64,000 bases of DNA, taken from Druceiella hillmani (Eukaryota > Arthropoda > Insecta > Lepidoptera > Hepialidae). Positions 44,557-55,041 of the stretch are shown piece after piece. The stretch's first letter is position 1. Each line of letters begins with the position of its first letter. Both the position numbers and the translations under genes were made by a program. The DNA lies in NCBI GenBank assembly GCA_039881145.1, contig JAYKKI010000064.1, positions 4,149,001-4,213,000 of the forward strand, in the 5' to 3' direction. Under the pieces are notes generated by a model, which was not told where the DNA came from, made no database searches, and saw only the letters and a list, made by a program, of their open reading frames with translations.

Positions 44557-45293
44557 TTTATTTGATAGATAAGTAGTCCACCATTTTATTTTTCTGCTGG
44601 CTTTCCATTGTAAGCCTCATTTGCCGGACAGTTTCGAATTCGTTATGTATTTATTTGCATTATTAATTATAAATGATTGAATTTTGAAAATTAATAAATT
44701 AAAATAAATTTTTAGCATATTCATTTCTGTTCAGTAGTAATTAAATTTTATTTAGATTTTTTTAGTCAATTTAACAATTAATTATATACACATATTTATA
44801 TTAATCTGAATGCATTTAAAATAATTTATTTACAAAAAAAAACAAATTATCGCAAGCATCCAGCTTTTTGGTATTAAATTAGGATAATCGCTAAGAAATA
44901 GCATGTTTGCTTGCTTTAAGTAACATGCTCATCACAAAAGCGCGGACAGAGACTGAGCAGGATAAGTAGTCTGCCAGGATTTACTAATTTAAGCCTGGGA
45001 TGTTGTGCCGATGAGTTGTTAACGCTTACGTGTTTCCTCAGGTCGTATTATTTTGTTCCAAAGAACAGGAATTTCTAAGATCTTCTATTACCATGGCTGG
45101 GCATTGACAACCTATAAATATTCATCATTTAAATTTTTAAAATAAATAAATTTATTTTAAAATAACATAAAATTGTTTACTATTATGTATTAGAAGTGCC
45201 AACATTTGTGAACGGTCTGGCAGATGATTGATTGGCTTACAATGGAAAGACAGCAAAAAAATAAAATGGTGGAACACTCATCTGTCAAATAAA
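44557..45293. mobile_element. Non-autonomous DNA-transposon-like element with about 75-bp TIRs
   Basis: The left terminus 'TTTATTTGATAGATAAGTAG' continues 'TCCACCATTTTATTTTTCTG', 'CTGGCTTTCCATTGTAAGCC'. The right terminus, read as reverse complement from 45293, gives 'TTTATTTGACAGATGAGTGT', 'TCCACCATTTTATTTTTTTG', 'CTGTCTTTCCATTGTAAGCC'. The similarity continues weakly to about 44635 and 45210 (TTGCCGGACAGTTT against CTGCCAGACCGTTC). The internal 570 bases include a GC-richer block (44940-45060, 'GCGCGGACAGAGACTGAGC') and no open frame of note. Confidence 0.85.
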
Positions 45294-45840
45294 TTTTAAG
45301 TTTTTAAAATTTAATTATTTGATTGAATTTAGAAATTTCTAACCGTATTTATAATCAGGCTCTAATTATTTTATCATTATGTTTCCGTTAATTATTTGCT
45401 TGCGAAATAAAGTTATTTTTGTATTAGGTATGTCGAAGAAGTATAACTTTTAACGCGCGTACATGTAAGTATACGCACAATGGAATGTACATTACATATA
45501 TAATGGAAATAATATAATTACATAAGATGCAAAATATAATCCCGGTTATTAAAGAATTGTGAATACATTCTTTGTCTCATATAAGTTCTATCCTCCAAAG
45601 GCTTTCAATGAACTCATTATGTAACAAATAATCACTTAACCGAAATATTAAATGGTTATTAGTCGTGTCGCAGCGACAATAAATGTAGGAAACCAGCAAA
45701 TTAACTCAATTTTTTAGAAAATCATATTTAACTATTACAAAACTATAAATGTTACGAATTTGGACATGGAAAATATTTGGAAAAACTGTATTTACATTAT
45801 ATTAACATAACAAAAATAAAGAAAAATCTAGCTATTTGAC
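45294..45840. other. Unassigned AT-rich DNA
   Basis: 'GAAGTATAACTTTTAACGCG' at about 45436 recalls the end of family R3. Nothing else was recognised. Confidence 0.35.
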
Positions 45841-46015
45841 GCACATTTATATCAAAACTTCATTATAAATGTATATTTATATCAATAGATGGCGCTAAGT
45901 ATAAGTTAAATCGCGCAATGAAGTTTTTCATCCAGGCATATATTGACGAAATGGGTGTGCCAGAGGTAAAGTGTAGAAGTAAATTTATAAAATAACGGCA
46001 TGGGTACATTTTTCA
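45841..46015. repeat. Dispersed repeat family R1, copy 2
   Basis: It matches 4965-5112 in the same orientation: 'ATCAATAGATGGCGCTAAGT', 'CGCGCAATGAAGTTTTTCAT', 'ATATTGACGAAATGG' and 'AAAGTGTAGAAGT'. Confidence 0.8.
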
Positions 46016-46691
46016 GTGGTTTACGCGAGTGAAGTTCCGGGTGTAAAAAATCTACAAAGAGCGTGTCGGGTCTCTCACAAAGGTGGATTCATTAGTTATG
46101 TATCCAAATCTAAATTGTTGGTACAAGTAAACAGAACTAATTTAGAGGTTAATAAATCTAATAAAATGATAATTTCTACAATTTTGTTGTATTTTTCTAA
46201 ACCGCAGTTGAAAAATTTGAGGATGTGAGATATATAAAACTTTATAATTAAAATTTTTTTTTCCAACTTTGATTGTATTTTGAAAGTAATTTGGTACCCC
46301 GTTGGACCCCATTCGATGAGACGTGCGAAAAATAATGATCATACTTTACATATTTGAGGAGGTAAGTTAACATGTTTCTTTCAATATTTTGCTAAACTTT
46401 ATTTGAGATCTCATTATAAAGGATATATTTGCAAAATTTCATTTTGCACAAAGTCTTATAGGTAGTTTTAGTTTAGTCCTGCGTCCTCTTACACATACTT
46501 GTTTTTCTCGAAATTTTTCGTGATTTTTTGAATATACTAAAACAAGGAGACGAACAGGCGCACCCAAAAAAGAACCGCCATTTTTTTAAAGTAGCTTAAA
46601 AACGGAAAATCTAATAGAGCACAGATATCAACTTTCAATGAAAAATTACGGTGCCAGATATTGCAGCCCTTACATAAAGGTAATCAAAATA

Positions 46692-46694
<3 letters not shown>
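46016..46694. other. Unassigned
   Basis: A 70-codon plus frame (46016-46228) and a 66-codon minus frame (46342-46142) have no known family. The stretch 46440-46640 is AT-rich. Confidence 0.35.
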
Positions 46695-46756
<62 letters not shown>

Positions 46757-46780
46757 GTGTGTGTGTGTATATATGTAATA
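46695..46780. repeat. (TA)n/(GT)n microsatellite
   Basis: A TA run is followed by TATATGTGTGTGTGTATATATG. Confidence 0.97.
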
Positions 46781-46949
46781 TCGGATATATGAAGTTAGTA
46801 TCTTAAGAGTCGGTTTACTTCTTGTATGGAATTACAAATAGCATAAAAAGTGGTTCAAAATTAATTTAAATTGTCGTAATCAACTTTAAATAATTTGGAA
46901 CAAATGTTTATACATAAAAGTTGAAAGAGAAATACAATTGTATACAAAA

Positions 46950-47460
46950 TTGTTTAATTATAAATTGGATTACACAATCGATACTAAGAAATCGTTTATT
47001 GTTCTACGATTACTAAATTCTAAGACTATACTATGACCCTTTATTGCTCTACTATTACTAAATTCTGAGATGGAATATATTGCATCCTACTCTGGAAAAG
47101 ATCATCTAATACATGTTATTGTATTCAATATTTGAGCTACTTGAAACAATTTTTTATACAAGTATGTATAAAATTGTTTATTATAAATTGGATTACACAA
47201 TCGATACTAAGAAATCGTTTATTGTTCTACGATTACCAAATTCTAAGATGGAATACATTGTATCCTACTCTGGAAAATACCATCTAATACATGTTATTGT
47301 ATGCAAGATCTGAGCAACTTGAAACAATTTTTTACACAAGTATGTATGACCTTGTTTATTATAAATTGGATTACACAATCGATACTAAGAAACCGTTTAT
47401 TGTTCCATGATTATTCGATTCTGATATGTAATGCATTACATCGCACTCTAGAAGCTCATT
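46950..47460. repeat. Tandem repeat of about 180-220 bp, 3 copies
   Basis: 'TAAATTGGATTACACAATCG' recurs at about 46962, 47184 and 47363. Each is followed by 'ATACTAAGAAATCGTTTATT' and 'GTTCTACGATTAC', then 'GATGGAATA' and 'TCTAATACATGTTATTGTA'. The first copy carries an extra internal duplication (the TTCTACGATTAC/CTCTACTATTAC phrase). It lies directly upstream of the LINE fragment and may belong to the same insertion. Confidence 0.88.
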
Positions 47461-47478
47461 GGTAGTCAAAGACTGACT

Positions 47479-48196
47479 TCTAAAGTAAACCTACCTAGTT
47501 TACCGAAATTAGTGCTAAATAGTACAATAATACCGTACATGTCAACTGTTAAAAACCTGGACCTACTGATCGATCAAAATCTTAGTTGCCGGCCAGAAGT
47601 TAGTCGTCGTGTTTTGAACAGGATACATTCTTTGAAACGTCTTTAAAATTTTCTACCGACTAAAACGAAAATCTACCTTTGTTAAACACTTTTATTACCA
47701 TTAATTGATTATGGAGATGTGTGCTATCCTGATCTTAATGAAGAATATTTGTGCAAGTTGCAACGTCTTCAAAATTTATGCATCCGGTATACCTTCGGCC
47801 TCAGAGAATATGATCATATTTCTGAATATAGGTCACTACTCAAATGGCTGAAGATCCGTGATCGACGCCAAATTCACATATTTACACTTCTTTTTAATAT
47901 ATTAAATAATCCTCAGAGCCCAAATTATCTTACTGGCAAATTTAAAGATTTGTCTGCTTGGGCTACGATCTGAAAGTTCACTCACTTTTCTTATTCCTAA
48001 ACATACCTCTACCACTTACGAAAAATCCTTCACTGTCCAAGCAGCAAAAATTTGGAATCACCTGGATCCTGACATCAGGAAAATCAGGTCCCTAAATATT
48101 TTCAAAGATCGAGTAAAAAAGTCTTGCCTCTCCGGAAATCTTTTCCCCTGTATCCTTGTCCTTTCCTGTCTTTCCCATCCCAAATCATGTCAATAG
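47479..48196 (+). pseudogene. Decayed LINE ORF2 C-terminal half (CR1/Jockey-like)
   Basis: One frame runs from about 47479: LPSLPKLVLNSTIIPYMSTV, KNLDLLIDQNLS, SRRVLNRIHSLKRL, a stop (47644), LPTKTKIYL, a second stop (47683), then LIDYGDVCYPDLNEEYLCKL, QRLQNLCIRYTFGLREYDHI, SEYRSLLKWLKIRDRRQIHI to about 47960. A frame change at about 47962 restores the typical tail: LRSESSLTFLIPKHTSTTYE, KSFTVQAAKIWNHLDPDIRK, ending at TAG 48194-48196. This is the thumb and C-terminal part of a non-LTR polymerase (boxes LDLLID, RLQNLCIR, FTVQAAKIWNHL..DIR). The catalytic palm is not present. Two stops and one frameshift make it dead. It is the best-preserved coding trace in the window and a relative of 36889-37380. 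Confidence 0.92.
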
Positions 48197-48544
48197 TTTT
48201 TTTTACTTATACTTTTGTGTTTTTTTAAATTATTTTTTCGTCTAACGTGCTATAAAGCATTTTCATTACAAAATCTCTTACAGTCTACCAACTAAATTGC
48301 AATACCATTTGTTATGTTTGGCTGGAAGAGATTGCTCATGTAGCAATAAGTCCGCCATATTTTCTATAAATAAAAGATGCAGAAAACATCTAATGCTTGA
48401 CAAGACATTGTTCTGCGTCAAAACCTAACTAGAATGGTAGGTAGGTATTTGATAAGATATTAAACGCGATTGTTAAATAAGTACCTTTTTTAGTGTTAAC
48501 GGATATAATTATCATATTTTTGAAATAGTCTTTGGGCGAATAAT
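48197..48544. other. LINE 3' flank and AT-rich DNA
   Basis: It probably begins with the 3' UTR of the preceding LINE ('CTAACGTGCTATAAAGCATT', 'CAAAATCTCTTACAG'). The end of the insertion is not evident. No gene is seen. Confidence 0.4.
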
Positions 48545-48850
48545 TGAAATAAAAAAATTGATACCTCCATTCGCCACCCCTTCCCTCTCAGCAGCGGGAG
48601 GTAAAGGGACCGCGTCCGCGCATACCGGATCCCCAATTAAATGGAGGTCTCCTCGACGTGGGTGGTCTGCAGGCCGCGATCTTTTGCGGCTCGCGATGCG
48701 GAAAAAAACGCACACACTCGCGAGCCCGACGCGCCGAGCCGCAGATTGCTCGCGGTTTTAGCTGCGTGTTTACTCTTTAACGATCCAAAGCCGCGAAAAT
48801 TAAATTGGTTTCGAAAATCGTTTAATACAAAAAAAAAAGAAAATTCGTAA
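48545..48850. promoter_or_regulatory. CpG-rich island, candidate regulatory element
   Basis: This is the most CpG-dense block in the interior of the window: 'GGGACCGCGTCCGCGCATAC', 'GGCCGCGATCTTTTGCGGCT', 'CGCGATGCGG', 'CACTCGCGAGCCCGACGCGC' and 'GCAGATTGCTCGCGG'. Three short open frames overlap it on both strands and are fortuitous. It contains inverted words (CGCGATC...GCGAGCCC; GATCGCGG on the other strand). It is a candidate conserved regulatory island or unmethylated CpG cluster; this is inference. Confidence 0.35.
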
Positions 48851-49076
48851 ATCTCAATCTGTTGTTAGAGTGATTTTCCGCGCATTTCCTTTTTGAAGTT
48901 TTAAAACAAATTGTTACCTTTTAATTATTTAAAACAAACTCTTCAGAAATTTTAATTTTTCAGAAGCCAAAAAATATTTTCTAAATTATTATTTTTGCTA
49001 AATTTTCTGAGTAAATATTATTTCAAATATAATATCTGTTGTGTTACTTTAATAAAATAAAATATGTAGTTTATCA
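48851..49076. other. Unassigned AT-rich DNA
   Basis: Nothing was recognised. Confidence 0.4.
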
Positions 49077-49295
49077 CAGGCTTACGGCCTTTGACGGCGA
49101 GGTGCTGGATCGCGGGTTCGATTTCCATTCGCCCGTAGATCGAGGCTGGACTATTGTATGTACATGGTGTACATACGTACATAGTTGTGAGTAATCATGA
49201 TTCACCTAAATGAAATTACTCAATGAATTTGGAAAAGGATCGAATCACCTTAATGACTCAATGATTATGAGAATTAGTAGTCCTTTATCGATTGA
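49077..49295 (+). mobile_element. tRNA-derived SINE (B-box present)
   Basis: 'GGATCGCGGGTTCGATTTCC' (about 49107-49126) contains GGTTCGATTTCC, close to the RNA polymerase III B-box GGTTCGANTCC. It is preceded by a tRNA-like stretch ('CCTTTGACGGCGAGGTGC') in the A-box position, although the A-box itself is poor. Downstream is the stem-loop GTATGTACA-TGG-TGTACATAC, then a body with 'GATTCACCTAAATGAAATTA' and 'GGATCGAATCACCTTAATGA', and a terminal A-run (49298). It does not fold as an intact tRNA, so it is a SINE rather than a tRNA gene. Confidence 0.65.
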
Positions 49296-49565
49296 AAAAA
49301 AAATGGCAATCCATTCGTTTCGGAATAAAACATTAAATTTTGAAATTTATTAAATATATAATATAATATATAAAAATTTATTAATAATTTATTTTAAAAT
49401 TATTCTTACTGATTGATTCCAATTCACCCTTTACAGGCTTAGGACTATCAACCGATTGTCCATGTGTATCTAGGTGTTTCCTTGTGAAAAATGAAGCAAA
49501 GAGACCAAAAAATACCTAAAGATAAAAAGGGTCCATCACATTCCTAATGCGATAAAATATCTTTT

Positions 49566-50893
49566 AAAAAACCGACTTCAAAAAAGGTAGGTACTAAACA
49601 TTAAAAAATAATTAACTCAAAATAAGTTAATATATAATAAATAACTTATTTTTGAAGTAGGTGCCAACACTGTCGACCAAGTTAAACAAATTTATACTTT
49701 AATTTCATTTATTATGTAAATTCAAAACTTTAACTTCTTATGTACTTACAACACTAAATAGATTCATAAACAGCGTATTTATAATATAAACAATAATTAT
49801 TTTAGAAATATTAGTAATTAATATATTAATATTAATAATCATAATTATGTTCTTTATATAGGTAATTTCCTCTTTGTCTAAAGTTGATTATCAACAACAC
49901 ATAGCAATGAAGCGACAGTAGTAGCAGCTAATTAATGGTTAGCTGTTAGCCGTTGAGGAGTTCGATTCTCCATATCCGGAGCCCAATATCAGATGTTGCA
50001 AAGTTACAACTAACCAGCAGCATATACGTATATTGAATCAATATAGATTTACTACCATCCGTTAAGGGGTTACATTATTCATCTTCAAAACTTATCTTCA
50101 CACACTAACCTGGTTGATTATGCAGTTGTTTTGCTAAGTAAAAACAGCCAGTAGCAAAAATATCTTGAATTACGTTTGATTTACTATCATCCGATAAGGA
50201 GTTCCATTGTTCATCTCCAGAACGCATCGTCAGACACTGACCTGGTAAGTGGTGTAGTTATTTTGCAAAGTAGCAACCACTAGTAGCAAATATCTTTTAT
50301 CACGGTTAAGTTACTAATATCCGTTAAGGAGTTCCATTGTTCATCTCCAGAACGCATCAACAGACTCTGACATGATCGATAGTGTAGTTATTTTGCAAAA
50401 TAACAACTACTAGTAGCAAATATCTTGAATCACTTTCCATTTACTACCACCCGTTAAGGAGTTCCATTGTTCATCTCTAGAACTCATCACCAGATCCTGA
50501 CCTGGCAAGTTGTGTAGTTACTTTGCAAAGTAACAACCACTAGTAGTAACAATCTCTAATCACGGTTAAGTCACTAATATTAGTTAAGGAGTTCCATTGT
50601 TCATATCCAGAACTTATCATCATACGCTGACCTGGTAATCGGTGTAGTTATTGTGCAAAATAACAACTACTTGTAGCAAATATCTTGAATCATAGTTTAT
50701 TTACTGCCATTCGTTAAGGAGTTCCATCATTCATTTCTGGACGTCATCATCAGATCATCATCATATTATTATGGAACCACGCCTATAGCACCCTCTTTTA
50801 AATAAAAAACATATTCATCAAATCATCGCAGAACGTACATAAAAAAAAGATTCCTACGAATTGAGAACCTCCTCTCTATTTAAAGTCGGTTGA
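49566..50893. mobile_element. TIR element with internal 130-bp minisatellite
   Basis: It begins 'AACCGACTTCAAAAAAGG' and ends 'CTCTATTTAAAGTCGGTT', terminal inverted repeats of about 18 bp with a few mismatches. Just inside the right end is 'AATTGAGAACCTCCTCTCTA', the wording usual for a very common lepidopteran repeat (established from memory). Inside lies a tandem array (separate entry). A body of AT-rich DNA (49600-49940) contains no open frame. It is about 1.3 kb and non-autonomous. Confidence 0.75.
49940..50760. repeat. 130-bp tandem repeat, about 6 copies, inside the TIR element
   Basis: 'CCGTTAAGGAGTTCCATTGT' then 'TCATCTCCAGAACxCATC' recurs near 50065, 50191, 50321, 50451, 50584 and 50715. 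Each is followed by 'GACCTGGTAAGT', 'GTGTAGTTATTTTGCAAA', 'TAACAACTACTAGTAGCAAA' and 'TATCTTGAATCAC'. The leftmost partial unit (49945-49985) reads 'GAGTTCGATTCTCCATATCC', a tRNA B-box-like form of the same phrase. This raises the possibility that the unit derives from a tRNA-like sequence. Confidence 0.92.
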
Positions 50894-50927
50894 AACAGGA
50901 ATACCAGTAACTAATGTTGTAAACATA

Positions 50928-50929
<2 letters not shown>

Positions 50930-50976
<47 letters not shown>

Positions 50977-50983
50977 TACATAT

Positions 50984-51024
<41 letters not shown>
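50930..51024. repeat. (TA)n microsatellite
   Basis: Two TA runs are separated by AAATATACATATAGA. Confidence 0.97.
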
Positions 51025-51027
<3 letters not shown>

Positions 51028-52084
51028 CATAAAATGAATAAAAATATTTTTTTAAGTATATGATCTAGTCGCCGGTTCTTTATCGCTGCTTAAAATTTCA
51101 TCACTGACGAAAAGATAACCCGGTATATATAATTTAAGAATGGTATCACTGAAATGAATGCAAAGCCAGTCATTCAGCCCCATGTCGTATTGTATTACTT
51201 TACGAATAACGTAAATGTTACTGAATTATTAACCTGACGTTAAGCTGACAGCTACGTTTGTCAAAATGACGTCTTATTTCACTTTGCGTACGTTTGGTAA
51301 AGGTAACTAAAACAGTGAACGTTATGATTGACTTTATAGGTTATTTATATAGTCTTGACTTTATAGGTTATTTATATAGTAGATTTTGAAAATTTAACGT
51401 TACTAGTAAAATTAATTGAGTACACTGGAAGACAAGGTCACTTATTTCTATAATTAACTTATTAAAATTGTTATTTGTTAAATTAGATACCCAGAAATAT
51501 CGTTACGTACTTCGTTTCATAAAACGTATACATATTTGTAGCTGACGTTAAAAGTTACATTACGAATACATCTTACTTGGAACGCAATAAAAAAAAAATT
51601 ACCTATAAAAATGCATCTCCTGTCATCCATAGATAAAGTAGAGAGAGAACTGTCATCGTCAACGAAATAGCACCGTCCTTTATTTCTATTCGTGAATTTA
51701 AATCATGCTATTCTTTTCTCTCAAGCCGCCTCACTTTAATGAAAAAGAAAAAAAAGTATGGAAAACACCAGTGAAATATAATATGATTTTAAAACTAACT
51801 TTAAGGCAAACATTATTGTCGTACGTTAGCTAACGTATACGTTAAGGAAACTAATGTTACAACATAAAGGTGATTGAGTCGTTGAGTTAACCCAACGCTA
51901 ATCGATTGCCATCAATCTCTTATCTATTACACCTAGACGTTTTTGAACCAACAATTCAGAGAAACAATAAGATTTAAGTGAATCATTTAGTTCAGCGAAT
52001 CAGTGTAATGTACTGACTAGTTTTATTCACTCAGATACCTGTTACCAACGCCTAATCGCGTAGTTAAAATACTACGTATCAACT
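51025..52084. other. Unassigned, non-repetitive
   Basis: This is moderately complex sequence with repeated 'AACGTTA' / 'TAACGTAAA' words, such as 'GTTAGCTAACGTATACGTTA' (about 51825). The phrase 'GACTTTATAGGTTATTTATA' is duplicated at about 51331 and 51357. No gene was found. Confidence 0.35.
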
Positions 52085-52210
52085 GGGAGCAGCGATACTG
52101 GTGCAAGAAGCTACGTACTGCGATCATCAAGCCATCTGCCAGCGTGTCGATTATGGGTTTTACCTCCAATGGTAAGCGAATTGGGAGAGGCTTATGTACA
52201 GCATGTACCG
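52085..52210 (+). repeat. LINE 3'-end fragment ('GCGAATTGGGAGAGGCTTATG')
   Basis: 'GTAAGCGAATTGGGAGAGGC' then 'TTATGTACAGCATG' corresponds to the phrase 'GAGAGGCxTATGTxCAGCA' found at the 3' ends of many lepidopteran LINEs (from memory). The upstream part ('GCTACGTACTGCGATCATCA', 'GCCATCTGCCAGCGTGTCG') has the same level of complexity and may be the end of the coding region, but is too short to prove. Confidence 0.55.
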
Positions 52211-52299
52211 TATATAACGTTTTGAGAAAATCTACTAAAGTAATTTTTTTATATTTCTACTAGTAGATTAAGAAAGATAATCAGTTAAGTAATTAAAGA

Positions 52300-52470
52300 T
52301 TTGTGATCATTTTATGATAATCGTACTCGCTTCATTGAGGTGTTATTTGCATAGACACATTATACGCGCTCGGTCCATCGGCAACCAAATTGCAGTCCAA
52401 TGACCGCAGTTGCATTAGTCGTTCGCGAACGTTCAATTCGTATAGACGTTTTAGCGATCTGCGTAGACAT
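52300..52470. promoter_or_regulatory. Candidate regulatory island with POU octamer
   Basis: This is unique sequence holding ATTTGCAT (about 52345, a POU octamer word), 'ACGCGCTCGGTCCATCGGCA', 'GTCCAATGACCGCAGTTGC' and the palindrome TTCGCGAA (about 52422). No gene was found. The role is inferred. Confidence 0.3.
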
Positions 52471-53225
52471 TAAAAATGTCTTTTTATTTAATAAAATTTA
52501 GAAAAGTGATGGGGGAAAATAAAATATGTAATTGTAAATTTTTGGTATAAAATGACAAATTTATTTTACTTTTTAAATATAATTTATTTTATTTATTTAT
52601 TTACAATTTTGGTTATTTTCCACTCATGCTGTCACGCGGCCCTTATTTGCTGATCAGCGCGAAAAGGTAAGACGATCAGTGCGAAAATTAAACACTACTT
52701 TTTTGCTTTTCCACTGAGTGCAAATTTACGCATAGCCTTAATATTTAAACATACCGTTTCCTATTTGTGCTTATTTCTTTCATTAGTGCATTGATTGAAT
52801 TAATTTTTTAATACCAGTAAATCACTCTTTTTAAAACCCTGGACATATTTCGGAAATACATGTCCACCATGACAAAATATGACAGTGTCGGGGGAAGGAG
52901 GACGGATGGTAAACCTTGTTAAAAGAAGCATTAGTCTGGTAAATCAGATCCTAAATATTATAAATAATAAACGTACGAAGAATAATAATAACCTTTAAAT
53001 TCATTTGTGAAATATGAACTGAAATATTTCCTATGGATTTATCAGTCATGGACTAACAGTTTCCACATAGTTTCATGGACTAACAGTTAATTTTAAATCT
53101 ATCTTTATGAAATTATGCAAATTGAGGCTTGATGGTTACCTCGATTAACATCGGGTGTAAAGTGTTTTGTAAACTCTCCTTTAAGTGGGAATAGTTCTTG
53201 AGAATAATTTTACAAAAACGACTTA
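52471..53225. other. Unassigned AT-rich DNA
   Basis: The phrase 'CATGGACTAACAGTT' is duplicated at 53047-53061 and 53077-53091. 'GATCAGCGCGAAAA' and 'GATCAGTGCGAAAA' lie 23 bp apart (about 52652 and 52675). No gene is seen. Confidence 0.35.
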
Positions 53226-53350
53226 TAATTTCTCTCAACGAAAAAAAGAGATCCCTATAAGACGACTCACGTCTCTGTCTGTCTGTCTGACATAGCCGAT
53301 TTTCTCGGAAATAGTTTAATCGGCTCATATTAAGTGGTATATTTTAAAAT
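53226..53350. repeat. Dispersed fragment with 'CTGTCTGTCTGTCTGAC'
   Basis: 'GACTCACGTCTCTGTCTGTC', 'TGTCTGACATAGCCGATTTT' and 'CTCGGAAATAGTTTAATCGG' follow the order of the fragments at 16436 and 41525. Confidence 0.65.
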
Positions 53351-53617
53351 TGAATTTGTCAACATCATGAGAAAAAAAGACGTTTTTTATTGTTTTTTTT
53401 TGCTTTTTAATCAATTTGGAAATACTTTTTTTTATTTATTACTTTCTTTACGTATTTTTCATGGTAATTACTTTGGTAAATACGAGGCCAAATTTGCCGA
53501 ATTGGAATGATATTGTGGAAAACAATGGCGTTACATGTTACGAAGTTAAAATTTATTCGCTTCTGGTTTAATGAAGATTTGTTTAATGTATTTATGTGTT
53601 TGCATATGTTTTAGACA

Positions 53618-53620
<3 letters not shown>

Positions 53621-53680
<60 letters not shown>

Positions 53681-53684
53681 TATT
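53621..53684. repeat. (TA)n microsatellite
   Basis: This is a TA run with one TATGTATA break. Confidence 0.97.
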
Positions 53685-54271
53685 TTATATACTTAAAATA
53701 CCATGTTTCTTACGTAAAATTTTCATTTCTTCAATTTGCTAGTTTTTTGCGTTACTGTCTAATAAGCAAAAAAGCGACATAAGAATGGATTTCTAAACAT
53801 AGTTTTGTTGTAACATCAGATTTCGAGAAAGTTTGTTGAGGCCAATGTTTTTTTTTTATTTTATCTTTTTGTACTCTAACAAACGATGAAAAAAATGGAA
53901 AATTTAAATTGAATTTTCCAGAATCGGGGCCCGAATATTATTTACATTTAACTAACAAATTTTCAGTTAATGACTTTGTAAATCGACATCCTTTTTGGGC
54001 ATTAAATTTTATAGGTTATTTGATTTTGTAAATAAATTAATAAATCGTGAGGAAAAAATATAAATAGAATACTTAAAGACAATTGATTATATAACTAGCT
54101 GTTGCTAGCAGAAATTGCTATTCTCATGATCATCAATTTAATGTGATAATATATTTAGTTCGAGTATCCAGCATGTGTTGTAGTACCACTCAAAGAAAGA
54201 AAGTACTTGTGTTTCAATTCTGATTTTTGAAGTTCTTTAAAATACACAACTTTTTTTGGTTTTCCTTCCAG

Positions 54272-54366
54272 TGCGTACACGAATAAATCAGGTTTTCCGA
54301 CACGTGGGCAAACCGCATACAGCTGTCCATGTGAGAAGCATGGATAAAATCCATGTTTCTCAAATG
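54272..54366 (+). other. Candidate isolated exon (95 nt, unproven)
   Basis: A strong acceptor-like sequence (TTTTTTTGGTTTTCCTTCCAG, ending 54271) precedes 95 bases that are open in one frame. Those bases end at a donor-like ATG|GTTAGT (54367). The frame reads RTRINQVFRHVGKPHTAVHV then RSMDKIHVSQM (2 nt + 31 codons, phase 0 at the end). The segment is clearly less AT-rich than its flanks. The end 'VRSM..I.....M' followed by an intron is weakly reminiscent of the extracellular beta-strand exon of Cys-loop ligand-gated channels, which also ends at a Met. The upstream part does not fit that family. The frame stays open into the intron, so chance is not excluded. No neighbouring exon was found. 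Confidence 0.25.
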
Positions 54367-54784
54367 GTTAGTCCATTTAGAATAATTAAATTGGAAATAT
54401 TCATCGAATATTTCAAATTTAGTACTTTGTTGTTGATCACTGTAAATGAGAGTGTGTTACAGACGAACTGAAATATCTTATTAGCTGTTTGTATTTAAAC
54501 TATTTATTTAATTGGCTGTACTTTGTTTACTTAATTGGTTGTTTGTATTTGATACAATTCAATTCTGTCAAGCACGCACACTCATACACAGAAAACACAA
54601 GATTACTGCTAAACTATCTACGAACTCATGCCATCTATTGTAAAATTGTTGTACTTATTCCGAAACCTTTGTGGACGCACGCAAAACAACTCACCAAGGT
54701 TTCATCGCTATAGGATGAATGGTATAGGAACGCATACGGGACAAAGAAACATTCATTTTTATAAGACATACATACTTATATACG

Positions 54785-54787
<3 letters not shown>
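54367..54787. other. Unassigned
   Basis: Short open frames at 54489-54825 run into the TA microsatellite. No supported feature was found. Confidence 0.35.

Positions 54788-54846
<59 letters not shown>
54788..54846. repeat. (TA)n microsatellite
   Basis: This is a TA run with one ATAATA break. Confidence 0.97.
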
Positions 54847-55041
54847 GTATGTACATTTTATAGTATATATATATAAATATGGCGTCGAAAGCTGAGCACA
54901 AACGGTTGTACTACTCAGAAACTTTCCAGCCTTTCAAAGATGGGTGTACCGGAAGGTATTGTGAATATCCTCGGCAGACAAGGCTCGAAACGAAATAGTT
55001 TTGCAGCGAATAAACCAAGATATAGACGTAATAAAATAATA

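Noticed and set aside
49077..49150. Possible tRNA gene
   Set aside because: The B-box is good, but there is no cloverleaf, acceptor stem pairing or anticodon arm that I can pair. It is better explained as a SINE head.
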